DNA of 64,000 bases from the NCBI RefSeq assembly GCF_021729885.1, contig NZ_CP063401.1:2162501-2226500 (forward strand), given 5' to 3'. A program made the translations under genes and the position numbers. Numbering within the stretch: position 1 is the first letter of the stretch; every line of letters starts with the position of its first letter. Below are positions 21,043-29,434 of the stretch, piece by piece. Source of the stretch: Devosia sp. SL43. Lineage in GTDB: Bacteria > Pseudomonadota > Alphaproteobacteria > Rhizobiales > Devosiaceae. The notes beneath the pieces were generated by a model. The model ran no database searches. It was given only the letters and a program-made list of their open reading frames with translations, and was not told the origin of the DNA.

Positions 21043-21831
21043 ATGCGCGCCTACTACATCAACCTGGCCTCGCGAACCGATCGCCGCGAGGCCATTGAGC
21101 GGCAATTGTCAGCGTTGGGCCTGATCAGCGAGCGTGTCGAGGCGGTTCTGTTCGAGAACATGCCGGCGCGGCTCCAGGCACGGTTTACTGCCAAAATGAA
21201 GATCGGCCAGCGCGAATTCTCTACCACGGCAAGCCACTTGGCCGCTTATGGGCGGTTCCTGGCGACGGGCGATCGCTATGCGCTGATTGTCGAGGACGAT
21301 GTCGTCCTGTCGACTGCGCTGCCCGGTTTCCTCGCAGCACTGGAAGCACACAGCGAGACGATCGATCTGCTGCGCCTCGAAACCTTCGGCAATCCGCAGC
21401 AGCTCTCGACGCAACCGCTTGAAAGCATGGACGGCTATGGGCTCCATTCGCTGCATGGCTGGGCCTGGGGCGCCGCTGCCTATGTCGTTTCCCGCGACGC
21501 TGCCCGGCGCCTCAGCACCAGCGAGCAGACGCTTGGCGGCGCCATCGACCGTGTGCTTTACCGACCAAATCGCATGCATATCGAACCGCTGGTCCGCCGC
21601 CAGCTGATACCGGCTCTGGCGATCCAACAAGACAGAATGCCCGGCGCGATTTGGGGTGGCGACAGTGATCTCAAGGCCGCGCGCACCGCAATGATAGCGG
21701 CGCACAAACCAGGCTGGCGCCTGCGGATTGCGGACTTCGCTGAAAATGAGGTACGCATCGGCCTGGCCTCGACAATCCACCGGCTGCTTGGCCGCTCGAC
21801 CAAGCGCGACGTCCCCTTCCGACCGGAATAA
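21043..21831 (+). CDS. Glycosyltransferase family 25 protein (copy 1)
   Basis: 262 residues from ATG 21043 (MRAYYINLASRTDRREAIER). The start is the GT25 hallmark YxINLxxRxDRR. ALIVEDDVVLS carries the EDD motif expected to coordinate metal and the nucleotide sugar, and SLHGWAWGAAAYVVSRDAAR is the conserved later motif. GT25 enzymes add sugars to lipooligosaccharide or glycoproteins in the cytoplasm. The second copy starts 5 bp downstream of the stop, so the pair is one operon. It follows ilvD directly, but a functional tie is not apparent. Confidence 0.88.
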   Translation: MRAYYINLASRTDRREAIERQLSALGLISERVEAVLFENMPARLQARFTAKMKIGQREFSTTASHLAAYGRFLATGDRYALIVEDDVVLSTALPGFLAALEAHSETIDLLRLETFGNPQQLSTQPLESMDGYGLHSLHGWAWGAAAYVVSRDAARRLSTSEQTLGGAIDRVLYRPNRMHIEPLVRRQLIPALAIQQDRMPGAIWGGDSDLKAARTAMIAAHKPGWRLRIADFAENEVRIGLASTIHRLLGRSTKRDVPFRPE

Positions 21832-21836
21832 CCGCC

Positions 21837-22655
21837 ATGCGCGCCTATTACATCAACCTGGCTCGCCGACCGGAACGGCAGGAAACCATGGAGCGGCGCT
21901 TCAGCGAGCTTGGTATTGTCTTCGAGCGCATCGAGGCCACCACGCCCGCCGATATCACGCACGAACAGCGGGCGCGGTTCTGCGACCCAACCGCCTATCG
22001 CTGGCAGACCGAAGGTGAACTGGCCTGCAGCCTGAGCCACACCATGGCTCTCCGCGCCTTCCTCGCCACCAACGAAACGCACGCCGCCATTTTCGAGGAT
22101 GACGCCATCCTCTCGGCGACACTGCCCCGATTCATGGATGCCTTCGCCGGAGCGGCCGGAAATATCGATGTCCTCAGGCTCGAAACCGACAATGCCCGTT
22201 TGCGTCTGTCGCCAGCCCCCGAGGCCAGTATTGCCGGCTTCGCCGTTCATCAGCTCTACAATGCCGGGGGCGGGGCTGCGGCCTATATCGTGTCGCGCCG
22301 CGCCGCCGAGCGCATTCTCGATGGCGAGGAAATCCTGGCCAACCTGACCGACCAGGCGCTGTTTAATCCCCTAGCGCCTCTGTCGCGCAGCCTGGTGGTG
22401 CGCCAGCTCGTGCCGGCATTGGCCATTCAGGAAGATCGCGTCATGCCGGTGGAGCAGCGCAACCGGCTGGAAACCAGCGATCTCGAACCTCTGCGCCGCG
22501 ATCGGGGGGCGGTCGATGGCGCGAACTTCTGGCGGCGGTCAGCCTACAATTTATACGACCTGTGGCAGCGCGACATTGTCGACGCGTTCCGCAAGCTGTG
22601 GAATCGCTACGCGCTAGGCGTGACCAAGACCGACATTCCGTTCCAAGCCGAGTAG
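21837..22655 (+). CDS. Glycosyltransferase family 25 protein (copy 2)
   Basis: 272 residues, starting MRAYYINLARRPERQETMER, clearly a paralogue of the previous gene. HAAIFEDDAILS has the EDD motif, and LYNAGGGAAAYIVSRRAAE corresponds to the late conserved motif of copy 1. Sequence between motifs has diverged strongly, which argues for an old duplication or two separate acceptors rather than a recent copy. It probably acts with copy 1 on surface polysaccharide. A 10-bp hairpin follows at 22756-22792. Confidence 0.88.
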   Translation: MRAYYINLARRPERQETMERRFSELGIVFERIEATTPADITHEQRARFCDPTAYRWQTEGELACSLSHTMALRAFLATNETHAAIFEDDAILSATLPRFMDAFAGAAGNIDVLRLETDNARLRLSPAPEASIAGFAVHQLYNAGGGAAAYIVSRRAAERILDGEEILANLTDQALFNPLAPLSRSLVVRQLVPALAIQEDRVMPVEQRNRLETSDLEPLRRDRGAVDGANFWRRSAYNLYDLWQRDIVDAFRKLWNRYALGVTKTDIPFQAE

Positions 22656-22755
22656 CCGCAATCTCTCTTTGCGACATTGGGGTGACAAGCCCGGCGCAGC
22701 CATGCTAAGGCACCGCCAGCCGTCCGGTGGTCTGCCAAGATTGCTGGTCCGGTCA

Positions 22756-22792
22756 GGTTCGATAGCGGGGATTCCACCCTCCCTATCGAACC
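22756..22792. terminator. Hairpin between the GT25 pair and a convergent gene
   Basis: GGTTCGATAG/CTATCGAACC with a 17-nt loop, and flanking GGTC/GACC extends the stem by a few pairs. There is no T-run, so it is a weak intrinsic terminator candidate, or another structured repeat. Confidence 0.4.
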
Positions 22793-22803
22793 GACCTATT
22801 CTC

Positions 22804-23259
22804 CTACGAGCAGACGGCCGGCCGCGCCGGATAGATCAGGAAAACCCTGTCGTCGCTGTCCATGAGATTTCCTGAAAAGCCCCGACTGCCTTCCAGTTCG
22901 AGATAATCGACGACGGACAGCTCCATGCCGTCATTGCGCGGCAGCAGGTTGAAGTAGCCGGCATCGCCCTCGAGCGCGCAGAGGTCGGCGCGGCAATAGG
23001 CTAACCCAGAATAGTCCTGACCGTTGCGCAGCGTAAAGCCGAGATCGAGGGTGATCTCGTAGCCCGGCTCCTGCCAGTCCGAGTAACCCAGATGGATTGA
23101 CTGTACACGCTGGCTGGGGTGGCTGTTGAGGTGGGCCCGGTCATACACTCGCGCAAAACAATCGCCGGGTGAACCAATCATCGGATCAAGAATACTTGCT
23201 GCCTGCGCAGGCAGACCCGACACCACAATGGCCAGTGCGGCAAAAATAGTCTTCTTCAT
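22804..23259 (-). CDS. Secreted hypothetical protein (151 residues)
   Basis: From ATG 23259 (MKKTIFAALAIVVSGLPAQA) with GGGGAG before it; the first ~20 residues form a clear Sec signal peptide. The mature part has four conserved-looking Cys (GDCFA, YCRADLCAL, PAVCS) that could form periplasmic disulphides. No family is recognised. It contains a beta-rich stretch (GYEITLDLGFTLRNG). The gene stands alone and is convergent with the GT25 pair. Confidence 0.7.
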   Translation of the reverse strand: MKKTIFAALAIVVSGLPAQAASILDPMIGSPGDCFARVYDRAHLNSHPSQRVQSIHLGYSDWQEPGYEITLDLGFTLRNGQDYSGLAYCRADLCALEGDAGYFNLLPRNDGMELSVVDYLELEGSRGFSGNLMDSDDRVFLIYPARPAVCS

Positions 23260-23323
23260 GAAAAAAAAGCTCCCCTGAACAGCAGGGAGAGCTTGGCACG
23301 TAAGTATCACTGAGGAAAGACTA

Positions 23324-23532
23324 TCAGCCCTTTCGACAGATCCGGTCCAGCGTGGAGAATTCGTTATCGCTGAGCGTGATTGCAGCGGCGGCGACGTTCC
23401 TTCCAGATGCTTGGCCAGCTGGCTGAGCGAGGCATTGTGCTTTTCTGCGATGGCACGGAATTCGGCGCTGGTCGCGGCGAGATTGCCGCCATCGATCGGT
23501 CGCCACGGAATGAAGCCAATGACGTTGGCCTC
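23324..23532 (-). pseudogene. Aldo/keto reductase C-terminal remnant (frameshifted)
   Basis: On the minus strand, one frame reads NVIGFIPWRPIDGGNLA then AIAEKHNASLSQLAKHLE. After a frameshift the next frame reads NVAAAAITLSDNEFSTLD and stops at 23324. This matches the C-terminal segment of aldo/keto reductases, where GIGFIPW...L and NVAAAxxxLSxxEF are separated by about 20 more residues. A stop codon (TAG) lies just upstream in frame and the N-terminal barrel is missing. So it is a decayed fragment with an internal deletion; the parent gene is unknown. Based on recalled family motifs. Confidence 0.75.
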
Positions 23533-23549
23533 GCACTAATCAGCACTGG

Positions 23550-23972
23550 TTAGTTGTCGTCCGCCACGTCGGGCAGCGGCATGAAATCGATGCCTTCGTC
23601 GAGCAGGCCAGCGACTTCGTCGCGCGTCGCCTCGCCATAGATGCCGCGCGCCTCCACTTCCTCGAAATGGATCTTGCGGGCCTCTTCGGCAAACTTGTCG
23701 CCGACATAATCGGCTTCGCTGGTGACCTGCTGCCGGTAGGCTCGCAGCATTTCGCGAAATTTGACGGCGTCCGGATGCCCAGAACTCAGGGCCACCTTGT
23801 CGCCATCGGTGCGCGCCACCACTGGCGCCATCGGCGCTTTCTCGACAGCTCCATCGCCACAAACCGCGCAGGTCACGATGCCACGCGCTACCTGTTCGTC
23901 GAACGCAGCAGCGTTCTTGAACCAGGCGTCGTAGCGGTGGCCTTTGGAGCAATGGAGGGAATACTGGATCAC
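23550..23972 (-). CDS. DUF1178 family protein
   Basis: 140 residues from a GTG start at 23972 giving (M)IQYSLHCSKGHRYDAWF, the DUF1178 N-terminus; longer upstream frames are not supported. Two Cys pairs (C8 with the CAVC later) suggest a zinc ribbon-like site. The C-terminal half is charged and helical (FAEEARKIHFEEVEARG). The function is not known. It is the last gene of the comF-grx-nitrilase-DUF1178 unit, an order seen in related genomes (recalled). Confidence 0.88.
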   Translation of the reverse strand: MIQYSLHCSKGHRYDAWFKNAAAFDEQVARGIVTCAVCGDGAVEKAPMAPVVARTDGDKVALSSGHPDAVKFREMLRAYRQQVTSEADYVGDKFAEEARKIHFEEVEARGIYGEATRDEVAGLLDEGIDFMPLPDVADDN

Positions 23973-24028
23973 GGAACAATCTCGCGAGCCCGAGGGGCTC
24001 TGGTTGCTTGAAGATATAGGGTGATGGC

Positions 24029-24859
24029 TCAGCCCTGCAACGGTTGCGGCAGAGCAAAGTTTCGCGCATTCGCAAGCGCCGGGATGCGCTGCCGCGCGTC
24101 GGCGACGTGATCGGGGGAAATCTCTGCCAGCAACACGCCCGGCTCGTCGTGATCGAGCTCGGCGACCACTCGGCCCCAGGGGTCGATGATGATGGAGTGG
24201 CCATAGGTCGCCCGGCCATTGGCATGCTGCCCGCCCTGCGCAGCAGCGATGACATAGGAGCCGGTTTCGATGGCCCGCGCCCGCAGCAGCACATGCCAAT
24301 GCGCCTGCCCGGTCGGTACGGTGAAGGCGGCGGGTACGGCAATCAGGCTGGCGCCGGCATTGGCGAGGGCGTTGTAGAGCCGCGGGAAACGCATGTCGTA
24401 GCAGATCGAGAAACCGAGCGTGAACTCTCCCAGCGGCGCCGTGACCGCCCGCTCTCCGCCGGCGTAGGTGGCACTTTCGCGGTAGGCGTTGAGCCCGGCA
24501 ATCTCAGCGTCGAAAAGGTGGATCTTGTCGTAGGTTGCAACCATCGCGCCATCCGGACCGAACAGCACCGAGCGATTGGCGAAAAGCCCATCGGGTAATG
24601 GAACGGCCAGCGAGCCGATATGGATGTGGATGCCGTACTGCCGGGCCAGTTCGCCGATCCGCGCCAGTTGCGGATGCCCCTCGAACGGCGCCGCCACCTT
24701 GGCCAGGCCCTCGCGGTTCTCCGCGAAGATCATGGTGACCTCAGGTGTCAGTACATACTGCGCCCCAGCCGCTGCGGCCTTGGCCAGCATGGGCTCGAGC
24801 GCGGCAAGATTGGCTGCGGGCTCCATGCCCGAGCGCATCTGGATGGCAGCGATTTTCAC
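24029..24859 (-). CDS. Carbon-nitrogen hydrolase (Nit1/Nit2-like nitrilase family)
   Basis: 276 residues. The catalytic triad is Glu40 (LTPEV), Lys112 (YDKIHLFD) and Cys153 (SICYDMRFP), all present. SYVIAAAQGG and YGHSIIIDPWG are standard. The sequence pattern fits the Nit/omega-amidase branch, which repairs deaminated glutathione or hydrolyses alpha-keto acid amides. That specificity is from family knowledge, not from unique residues. It is 6 bp from the glutaredoxin gene, which fits a thiol or glutathione-linked role. Confidence 0.9.
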   Translation of the reverse strand: MKIAAIQMRSGMEPAANLAALEPMLAKAAAAGAQYVLTPEVTMIFAENREGLAKVAAPFEGHPQLARIGELARQYGIHIHIGSLAVPLPDGLFANRSVLFGPDGAMVATYDKIHLFDAEIAGLNAYRESATYAGGERAVTAPLGEFTLGFSICYDMRFPRLYNALANAGASLIAVPAAFTVPTGQAHWHVLLRARAIETGSYVIAAAQGGQHANGRATYGHSIIIDPWGRVVAELDHDEPGVLLAEISPDHVADARQRIPALANARNFALPQPLQG

Positions 24860-24865
24860 CGGCAG

Positions 24866-25120
24866 CTACTGCGCCAGCAGCGGATCGAGGCCGCCTTGGC
24901 GGTCCAGCGCGGCCATGTCGTCATAGCCGCCGACATGGGTGTCGCCGATAAAAATCTGCGGCACGGTGCGGCGCCCATTGGCGCGCTGTGTCATCGCCTG
25001 GCGCAGGTCCGGATCAAGCACGGTGATTTCGGTGTAGTCGGCGCCCTTGTCGGCCAGCAACGATTTGGCGGCATGGCAATAGGGGCAGGTCGGGGTGGTG
25101 TAGATTTCGATCTTGGCCAA
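24866..25120 (-). CDS. grxC: Glutaredoxin 3
   Basis: 84 residues, the family size. The active site CPYC (12-15) is dithiol, TVPQIFIGDTHVGGYDD is the conserved cis-Pro and glutathione-binding segment. It reduces protein and ribonucleotide reductase disulphides using glutathione in the cytoplasm. It lies between comF and the nitrilase, which is typical in this order. Start ATG at 25120 has AAGGAG upstream. Confidence 0.95.
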   Translation of the reverse strand: MAKIEIYTTPTCPYCHAAKSLLADKGADYTEITVLDPDLRQAMTQRANGRRTVPQIFIGDTHVGGYDDMAALDRQGGLDPLLAQ

Positions 25121-25152
25121 CTGAATTCTCCTTCGAGAAGAAGCGCTTGTTC

Positions 25153-25950
25153 TTATATGGGCAAGTCCGCGCCGATGACAACGCGGGCGAAGGTCACGAC
25201 GTCGACAGCATCCACGCCACCGCGGATCAGCGTGCGAGTCACTGCTTTGGTGGTGGCGCCGGTAGTATAGACATCGTCGACCAGCACTACGCGTCGCCCC
25301 TTGGCGCGGACGAGGATATCGGGGTGAACGGCGAAAGCGCCCTGGACGTTGCGCGCCCGGCCATCGCCGCTGAGGCCCACCTGCTGTCGGGTCTTGCGAC
25401 TGCGCCGGACCAGCCCCGCGTCGACCTCAAGACCGGTGAGCCTACCCAGAGCCAGCGCCAGTTCAGCTGACTGGTTATAGCGCCGCTCCCATTGCCGCGC
25501 CCGATGCAACGGCACGGGTACCAAAATGGGTTCACCCTCCCAGAGTTCATGCCCGGCACTGGCCATCAGGCGGGCGCAGAAGCGGGCGAGCTCGGGGCGA
25601 TCGCCGTATTTGAGGCGGGAGACCACGTTGCGGGCAACATCATTATAGATGACGGCGGCACGAGCACGCCCGAAAGGCGGTGGGTCGGCAATAGCTTCGG
25701 CGGACAGCGCGTCGGCGCCCAACGACACCTCGAAGGGCAGGCCAAGGACGGGACAGTACGGCGCGGTGATCGGGCGCAAGCTCTTGAAACAGCTCACGCA
25801 CAGCGTGTCGGACGTTGCTGTCGGCACGTCGCAGTTGAGGCAGACTGGTGGGTAGGCCAGGTCAAGCAACATGCCGCCGAACTGCCGGACACGCCTGCCA
25901 AGGCGTCTGGACAATCCCTCGTTTTTGACAAGCTCGTCGGCGCTCTCCAT
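25153..25950 (-). CDS. ComF family protein (phosphoribosyltransferase fold)
   Basis: 265 residues. The N-terminal zinc-finger pairs are C37-C40 and C51-C54 (CLNC, CVSC). The C-terminal type I PRTase domain has the PRPP loop VVLVDDVYTTGATT and the pattern PVPLHRARQWERRYNQS. ComF proteins help single-stranded DNA uptake in competent bacteria; in others the role is unclear. It starts at ATG 25950, 43 bp from a divergent methyltransferase gene. First gene of the grx-nitrilase-DUF1178 unit. Confidence 0.92.
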   Translation of the reverse strand: MESADELVKNEGLSRRLGRRVRQFGGMLLDLAYPPVCLNCDVPTATSDTLCVSCFKSLRPITAPYCPVLGLPFEVSLGADALSAEAIADPPPFGRARAAVIYNDVARNVVSRLKYGDRPELARFCARLMASAGHELWEGEPILVPVPLHRARQWERRYNQSAELALALGRLTGLEVDAGLVRRSRKTRQQVGLSGDGRARNVQGAFAVHPDILVRAKGRRVVLVDDVYTTGATTKAVTRTLIRGGVDAVDVVTFARVVIGADLPI

Positions 25951-25993
25951 AAGGCGTCATAGTGCCACGTCCCCAAACGGCCGCAAGACCATC

Positions 25994-26824
25994 ATGACCC
26001 AGCCGCCCCGGATTTTCGACACCGGCCTGATCGCCCGCCACCTGGCGCGACGGCCGGATACCGGCGATTTCGCCACCGACCTCGTGCTCGCCGATTTCGA
26101 GGACCGGCTGGGTGCGTTGATCCGCGATTTTCCGAAGGCCCTGATCATCGGGCCGGACGCCGCAAAACTCCCGCAAACGGCGCGCACTGCCAGCGCCGAA
26201 ATTCGCTTCGAACGCTATGCGGCATTCGACGGCGATGATGACATGCCCCCCATTGTCGGGGAGGACTTCAATCTCATCGTCTCGCTGCTGCATCTGCAGG
26301 CGATCAATGACGTGCCAGGTTACCTGGCGCGACTGCGCGCCAAACTGGCGCCGGACGGTCTGCTCATGATCGCGGCGCTAGGCGGCGAAACGCTGACCGA
26401 GCTGCGCGAGGCCTTCCTCTCGGCCGATGCACTGGTGTTCGGCGGCGCGTCAGCGCGGGTGGCCCCGATGATCCAGGTGCGCGATGCCGGGGCGCTGCTG
26501 CAACGGGCCGGCTTGGCCCTGCCGGTGGCCGATGTCGAGACCCATATCGTACGCTATTCCTCGCCCTTCGCTTTGATGAGCGAACTCAAGGCCTTGGGCG
26601 CCTCCAACCCACTGGTCGACCGACCGCGACGGCTGGCCAGCCCGGCTTTGCTGGCGGCGGCGGCCAATGCCTATGCTACGCAGGATTCCGACCCGGATGG
26701 GCGCATCCGCGCTACGCTCGAAATCGTCTGGCTCATGGGCTGGGTGCCGCATGAAAGCCAGCAGAAACCGCTCAAGCCCGGCAGTGCAAAGGCGCGACTG
26801 GGCGACGTTCTAGGGAAGGCGTGA
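25994..26824 (+). CDS. SAM-dependent methyltransferase (NDUFAF5/BioC-like)
   Basis: 276 residues from ATG 25994. The segment FNLIVSLLHLQAINDVPGYL, LAPDGLLMIAALGGETL and MIQVRDAGALLQRAGL are the later motifs of the NDUFAF5-like branch, which in mitochondria hydroxylates or assembles complex I NDUFS7. Motif I is weakened (ALIIGPDAAKL instead of a GxGxG loop). Such changes are common in this branch. The next gene overlaps its TGA stop, so the two are co-translated. Role in respiratory assembly is an inference. Confidence 0.8.
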   Translation: MTQPPRIFDTGLIARHLARRPDTGDFATDLVLADFEDRLGALIRDFPKALIIGPDAAKLPQTARTASAEIRFERYAAFDGDDDMPPIVGEDFNLIVSLLHLQAINDVPGYLARLRAKLAPDGLLMIAALGGETLTELREAFLSADALVFGGASARVAPMIQVRDAGALLQRAGLALPVADVETHIVRYSSPFALMSELKALGASNPLVDRPRRLASPALLAAAANAYATQDSDPDGRIRATLEIVWLMGWVPHESQQKPLKPGSAKARLGDVLGKA

Positions 26825-27360
26825 TGGATCAGCTGGCCGGGCATATCCTGATCCTTTCGGGCTCGCCCGGCTCAGGCAAGACGACGACGGCAGAAATGCT
26901 GGCCCGGCTGCCGGGTGTGCCCAAGGTGCATCTCCATTCCGACGATTTCTGGGGCTACATCAAGCATGGGCTGATCGAGCCCTGGCTGCCCGAGTCGCAT
27001 GAGCAGAACCGCATGATCTCTCAGATCGCGGCCAGCGTGGCGGGCCAGTATGCACGGCACGGCTATTTCGTGGTGCTCGATGGTGTGGTTCGCCCATGGT
27101 GGCTACCGGCGTTCACCGCCCTCAATCAGACCCTTCATTATGTGGTGCTGCGGACGTCGGTGGACGAAGCTGTGGCCCGTTGCCAGGCGCGCGGGGGTGA
27201 CAGCCTTACGGACCCAGTCGTGGTCGCCGATCTCTATGCCCAGTTTGCCGATCTCGGCGAGTTCGAACGCCATGTCCTGCCGGTCGATGGACTGGAGCGG
27301 GAGGCTACGCTTGCGGCGGTGATCCGCGCCCTGGTGGGTGGTGGGCGTAGACTGACCTAA
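26824..27360 (+). CDS. P-loop kinase-like protein (AAA_33/zeta-toxin-like fold)
   Basis: 178 residues. LILSGSPGSGKTT contains a Walker A (GSPGSGKT, 13-20). LHSDDFW and LDGVVRPWW follow, as in small-molecule kinases of the P-loop superfamily. Start ATG overlaps the methyltransferase stop (TGATG). A GTG 3 bp upstream is also possible. No lid motif identifies the substrate. It may phosphorylate a sugar, nucleoside or drug; nothing shows a toxin role because no antitoxin is near. Confidence 0.75.
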   Translation: MDQLAGHILILSGSPGSGKTTTAEMLARLPGVPKVHLHSDDFWGYIKHGLIEPWLPESHEQNRMISQIAASVAGQYARHGYFVVLDGVVRPWWLPAFTALNQTLHYVVLRTSVDEAVARCQARGGDSLTDPVVVADLYAQFADLGEFERHVLPVDGLEREATLAAVIRALVGGGRRLT

Positions 27361-27460
27361 AATCGACCACAACCTATCACTTGCCATTCGATGTATCGCC
27401 GCACTCATGCCGAATGGGTGGACATGATGCGAAGCGCAATCGACCCAGATTGAGACCAAG

Positions 27461-27492
27461 AAAAAGGGCCGGTGTTTCCACCAGCCCTTTTG
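27461..27492. terminator. Terminator between the P-loop gene and carD
   Basis: AAAAGGGC paired with GCCCTTTT, with an inner GGTG/CACC stem and a TTTC loop. It ends in T-runs on both strands, so it can serve both convergent transcripts. Confidence 0.75.
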
Positions 27493-27514
27493 CATTTTGT
27501 CGAGGGTCTGTCGC

Positions 27515-28090
27515 TTACGCGGCAGCTTCCTCGTCGCCTTCGGCTTCGGCCGCATCGGCCTTGGTGCGCTTGGGCGACTTGGCCAGGTTCTTTTCGATCA
27601 GCTGCACGGCTTCGGTCAGCGTCAGGCGATTGACGGCACCGATTTCGCGGCTCATGCGATCCATTGCCTGCTCGAACAGCTGGCGTTCCGAATAGGACTG
27701 CTCGGGCTGCTCTTCGGAGCGATAAAGATCGCGCACGACTTCGGAAATGGCGATCAGATCGCCCGAATTGATCTTGGCTTCATATTCCTGGGCGCGACGC
27801 GACCACATGGTGCGCTTGACGCGGGCGCGACCGGTCACGGTGGTCAGCGCCTGGGTGACCATATCCTCTTCGGCCAGCTTGCGCATACCGACGGACTTGA
27901 TCTTGGCGACAGGAACGCGCAGGGTCAGCTTGTCCTGCTCGAAACTGATGACGAACAACTCAAGGGTCAGGCCGGCGACTTCTTGTTCTTCGATGGACAC
28001 GATCACGCCGACGCCATGCGCCGGATAGACGACGTATTCACCGGTCTTGAACCCAAGCCGTGTCTGTACCTTCTTGGCTACCATATTCAT
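27515..28090 (-). CDS. CarD family transcriptional regulator
   Basis: 191 residues. The N-terminal RNA polymerase-interaction (Tudor-like) part has TGEYVVYPAHGVGVIVSIEE; the C-terminal part is helical with LYRSEEQPEQSYSERQLFEQA, the CarD/CdnL signature. The tail (residues ~170-191) is acidic and basic and probably disordered. CarD/CdnL stabilises open promoter complexes, mainly at rRNA and housekeeping promoters. Often essential in alphaproteobacteria. MNMVAKK start; the second Met is also possible. It is monocistronic with a terminator after it. Confidence 0.94.
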   Translation of the reverse strand: MNMVAKKVQTRLGFKTGEYVVYPAHGVGVIVSIEEQEVAGLTLELFVISFEQDKLTLRVPVAKIKSVGMRKLAEEDMVTQALTTVTGRARVKRTMWSRRAQEYEAKINSGDLIAISEVVRDLYRSEEQPEQSYSERQLFEQAMDRMSREIGAVNRLTLTEAVQLIEKNLAKSPKRTKADAAEAEGDEEAAA

Positions 28091-28444
28091 GGAACTCCTT
28101 GTTGACGCCCCAAATGGACAGTTCCCTGCGGGAAGGACCGTCCATTCCTACTCTCTACTGGCGTCCGAACGGGACGCCGCGCACAGAAAACCCCACGGGC
28201 TTCCGGGTCCGCTTTCCCCGGAGCTCATGCATCCAATGATGTTGTCAAAAAAATCGTGCCTTAAGGCACGGGCTGGGTGACGGGCTCAACTGCATTATTG
28301 GCACCATAGCACAAAAATTCAGCAAAATCAAAAGCTACGAATCAACTCGGGTTTTGGCGGCTGCCACAGCCGATTCCGCGTGACGAGCCCATATTGGCAA
28401 CCGGGTTCGGGTCGGAATGCCGCACCGATCATTGATGGCCCGAC
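28091..28444. other. 354-bp gap upstream of carD
   Basis: No gene. It holds an intrinsic terminator for the cobS-cobT-phytase-like operon (28248-28270), then an A/T-rich patch on the far side (28290-28345). The rest must contain the carD promoter and leader. Confidence 0.5.
28248..28270 (-). terminator. Intrinsic terminator after the cob operon
   Basis: CGTGCCTTAAGGCACG (28255-28270) is a perfect 16-bp palindrome, followed on the minus strand by A and seven T. It closes the transcript that ends at the phytase-like gene and protects carD from read-through. Confidence 0.75.
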
Positions 28445-29434
28445 CTACTCCGGCAGCGCAAATTCCAGCAGCAGGCTGCGCTGCCAGTCGTTGAAATTGT
28501 TGTCCGAACCGATGACGATGCGGGTCTCACCGTTGGGCGCAGTGTGGACCAGTAGCGATTCCATGTTGTCGATGCTGCTGCCGCTGGCCGACAGCAGCAG
28601 TTCACCGGTCATCAGGGCGCCGGGACGGACGTCGGCGGCGGGGACGCGGCGCAGAGCCATGGTGAAGGTCAGCATGGACACGCCGCGCTCCAATACCAGC
28701 AGGTCGCCATTGGGCAGGAAGGCGCAGTCGGTGGGATTGACCACGGGGCTTGCGGCATAGGCCATGGGGCCGGTGTCGTTCTGGCCGAGCAGCCAGCCCT
28801 GGTGATTGCCGTCGCCGTCACGATCTTCTTCGGTGATCAGCAGCGTCGAGCCCGCAATCGGCGAGGCCGGCGGCGCGATGCAGAGCGATTCCAGCGATTC
28901 GTTGGTGCGGAGGTCCGTCAGCCAGTCGGGAATGGGCACTTCCCGCGCCGCGCCACCCGGCTTGCCGTCGGTCAGGGTAAAGTCGGCGACGCGGGTCAGG
29001 TGTTCGAAGGCGACACGCACCGCGATCGGAGCGCCGTCGCGATAGACTGTATCGACGCTTTCGGCATCCTTGGCATACTGCCGGGGCAGCGGCGCGCCCT
29101 TTGAATTCTGCATCGGCTCGATGGTGACACCGATAAAGCCGAAGAGCCGCGCGGCGTCGTCATAGGCCAGTTGCCCGGCGATGAAGTTGCCGCGATCGCT
29201 GACGAAGCTCACCTGCTGGGTCGAGCCAGTGGTGGCGAGGCCCGAGAGGCCACCAAACGTATCGTCCTGCGCCACCATGGAGATGCCGCCGCGAAAGATC
29301 AGACCGTCGACCGGCTGATCGAGCCCAACACCCTTGAACTGGGTAATCTGCGCCGCGCTGACCGCCACCTCGACCGCCTGAGCCGGCAGGCCGGCGAACA
29401 GGACAACGGCGAGCACGGCGAGGGGGCGGATCAT
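28445..29434 (-). CDS. Esterase-like-activity-of-phytase family protein, secreted
   Basis: 329 residues. A Sec signal peptide (1-20, ending PAQA) is followed by a beta-propeller-like domain of the phytase-like family (PF13449 type). Pattern segments: [54 protein letters not shown] (calcium-like acidic cluster), [19 protein letters not shown] and [15 protein letters not shown]. The biochemical activity in this family is not well established. It starts in a 4-bp ATGA overlap with the cobT stop. Its location in the cobalamin operon is conserved in some relatives (recalled), but the link is unclear. Confidence 0.85.
   Translation of the reverse strand: MIRPLAVLAVVLFAGLPAQAVEVAVSAAQITQFKGVGLDQPVDGLIFRGGISMVAQDDTFGGLSGLATTGSTQQVSFVSDRGNFIAGQLAYDDAARLFGFIGVTIEPMQNSKGAPLPRQYAKDAESVDTVYRDGAPIAVRVAFEHLTRVADFTLTDGKPGGAAREVPIPDWLTDLRTNESLESLCIAPPASPIAGSTLLITEEDRDGDGNHQGWLLGQNDTGPMAYAASPVVNPTDCAFLPNGDLLVLERGVSMLTFTMALRRVPAADVRPGALMTGELLLSASGSSIDNMESLLVHTAPNGETRIVIGSDNNFNDWQRSLLLEFALPE

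Noticed and set aside
26824-27360. Zeta-toxin system
   Set aside because: The P-loop protein resembles that fold only in the Walker A region; no epsilon-type antitoxin gene is next to it, and it is co-translated with a methyltransferase.
28243-28248. TTGACA on the minus strand as the carD promoter
   Set aside because: No -10 element at a 16-18 bp spacing; the hexamer follows directly after the terminator T-run.
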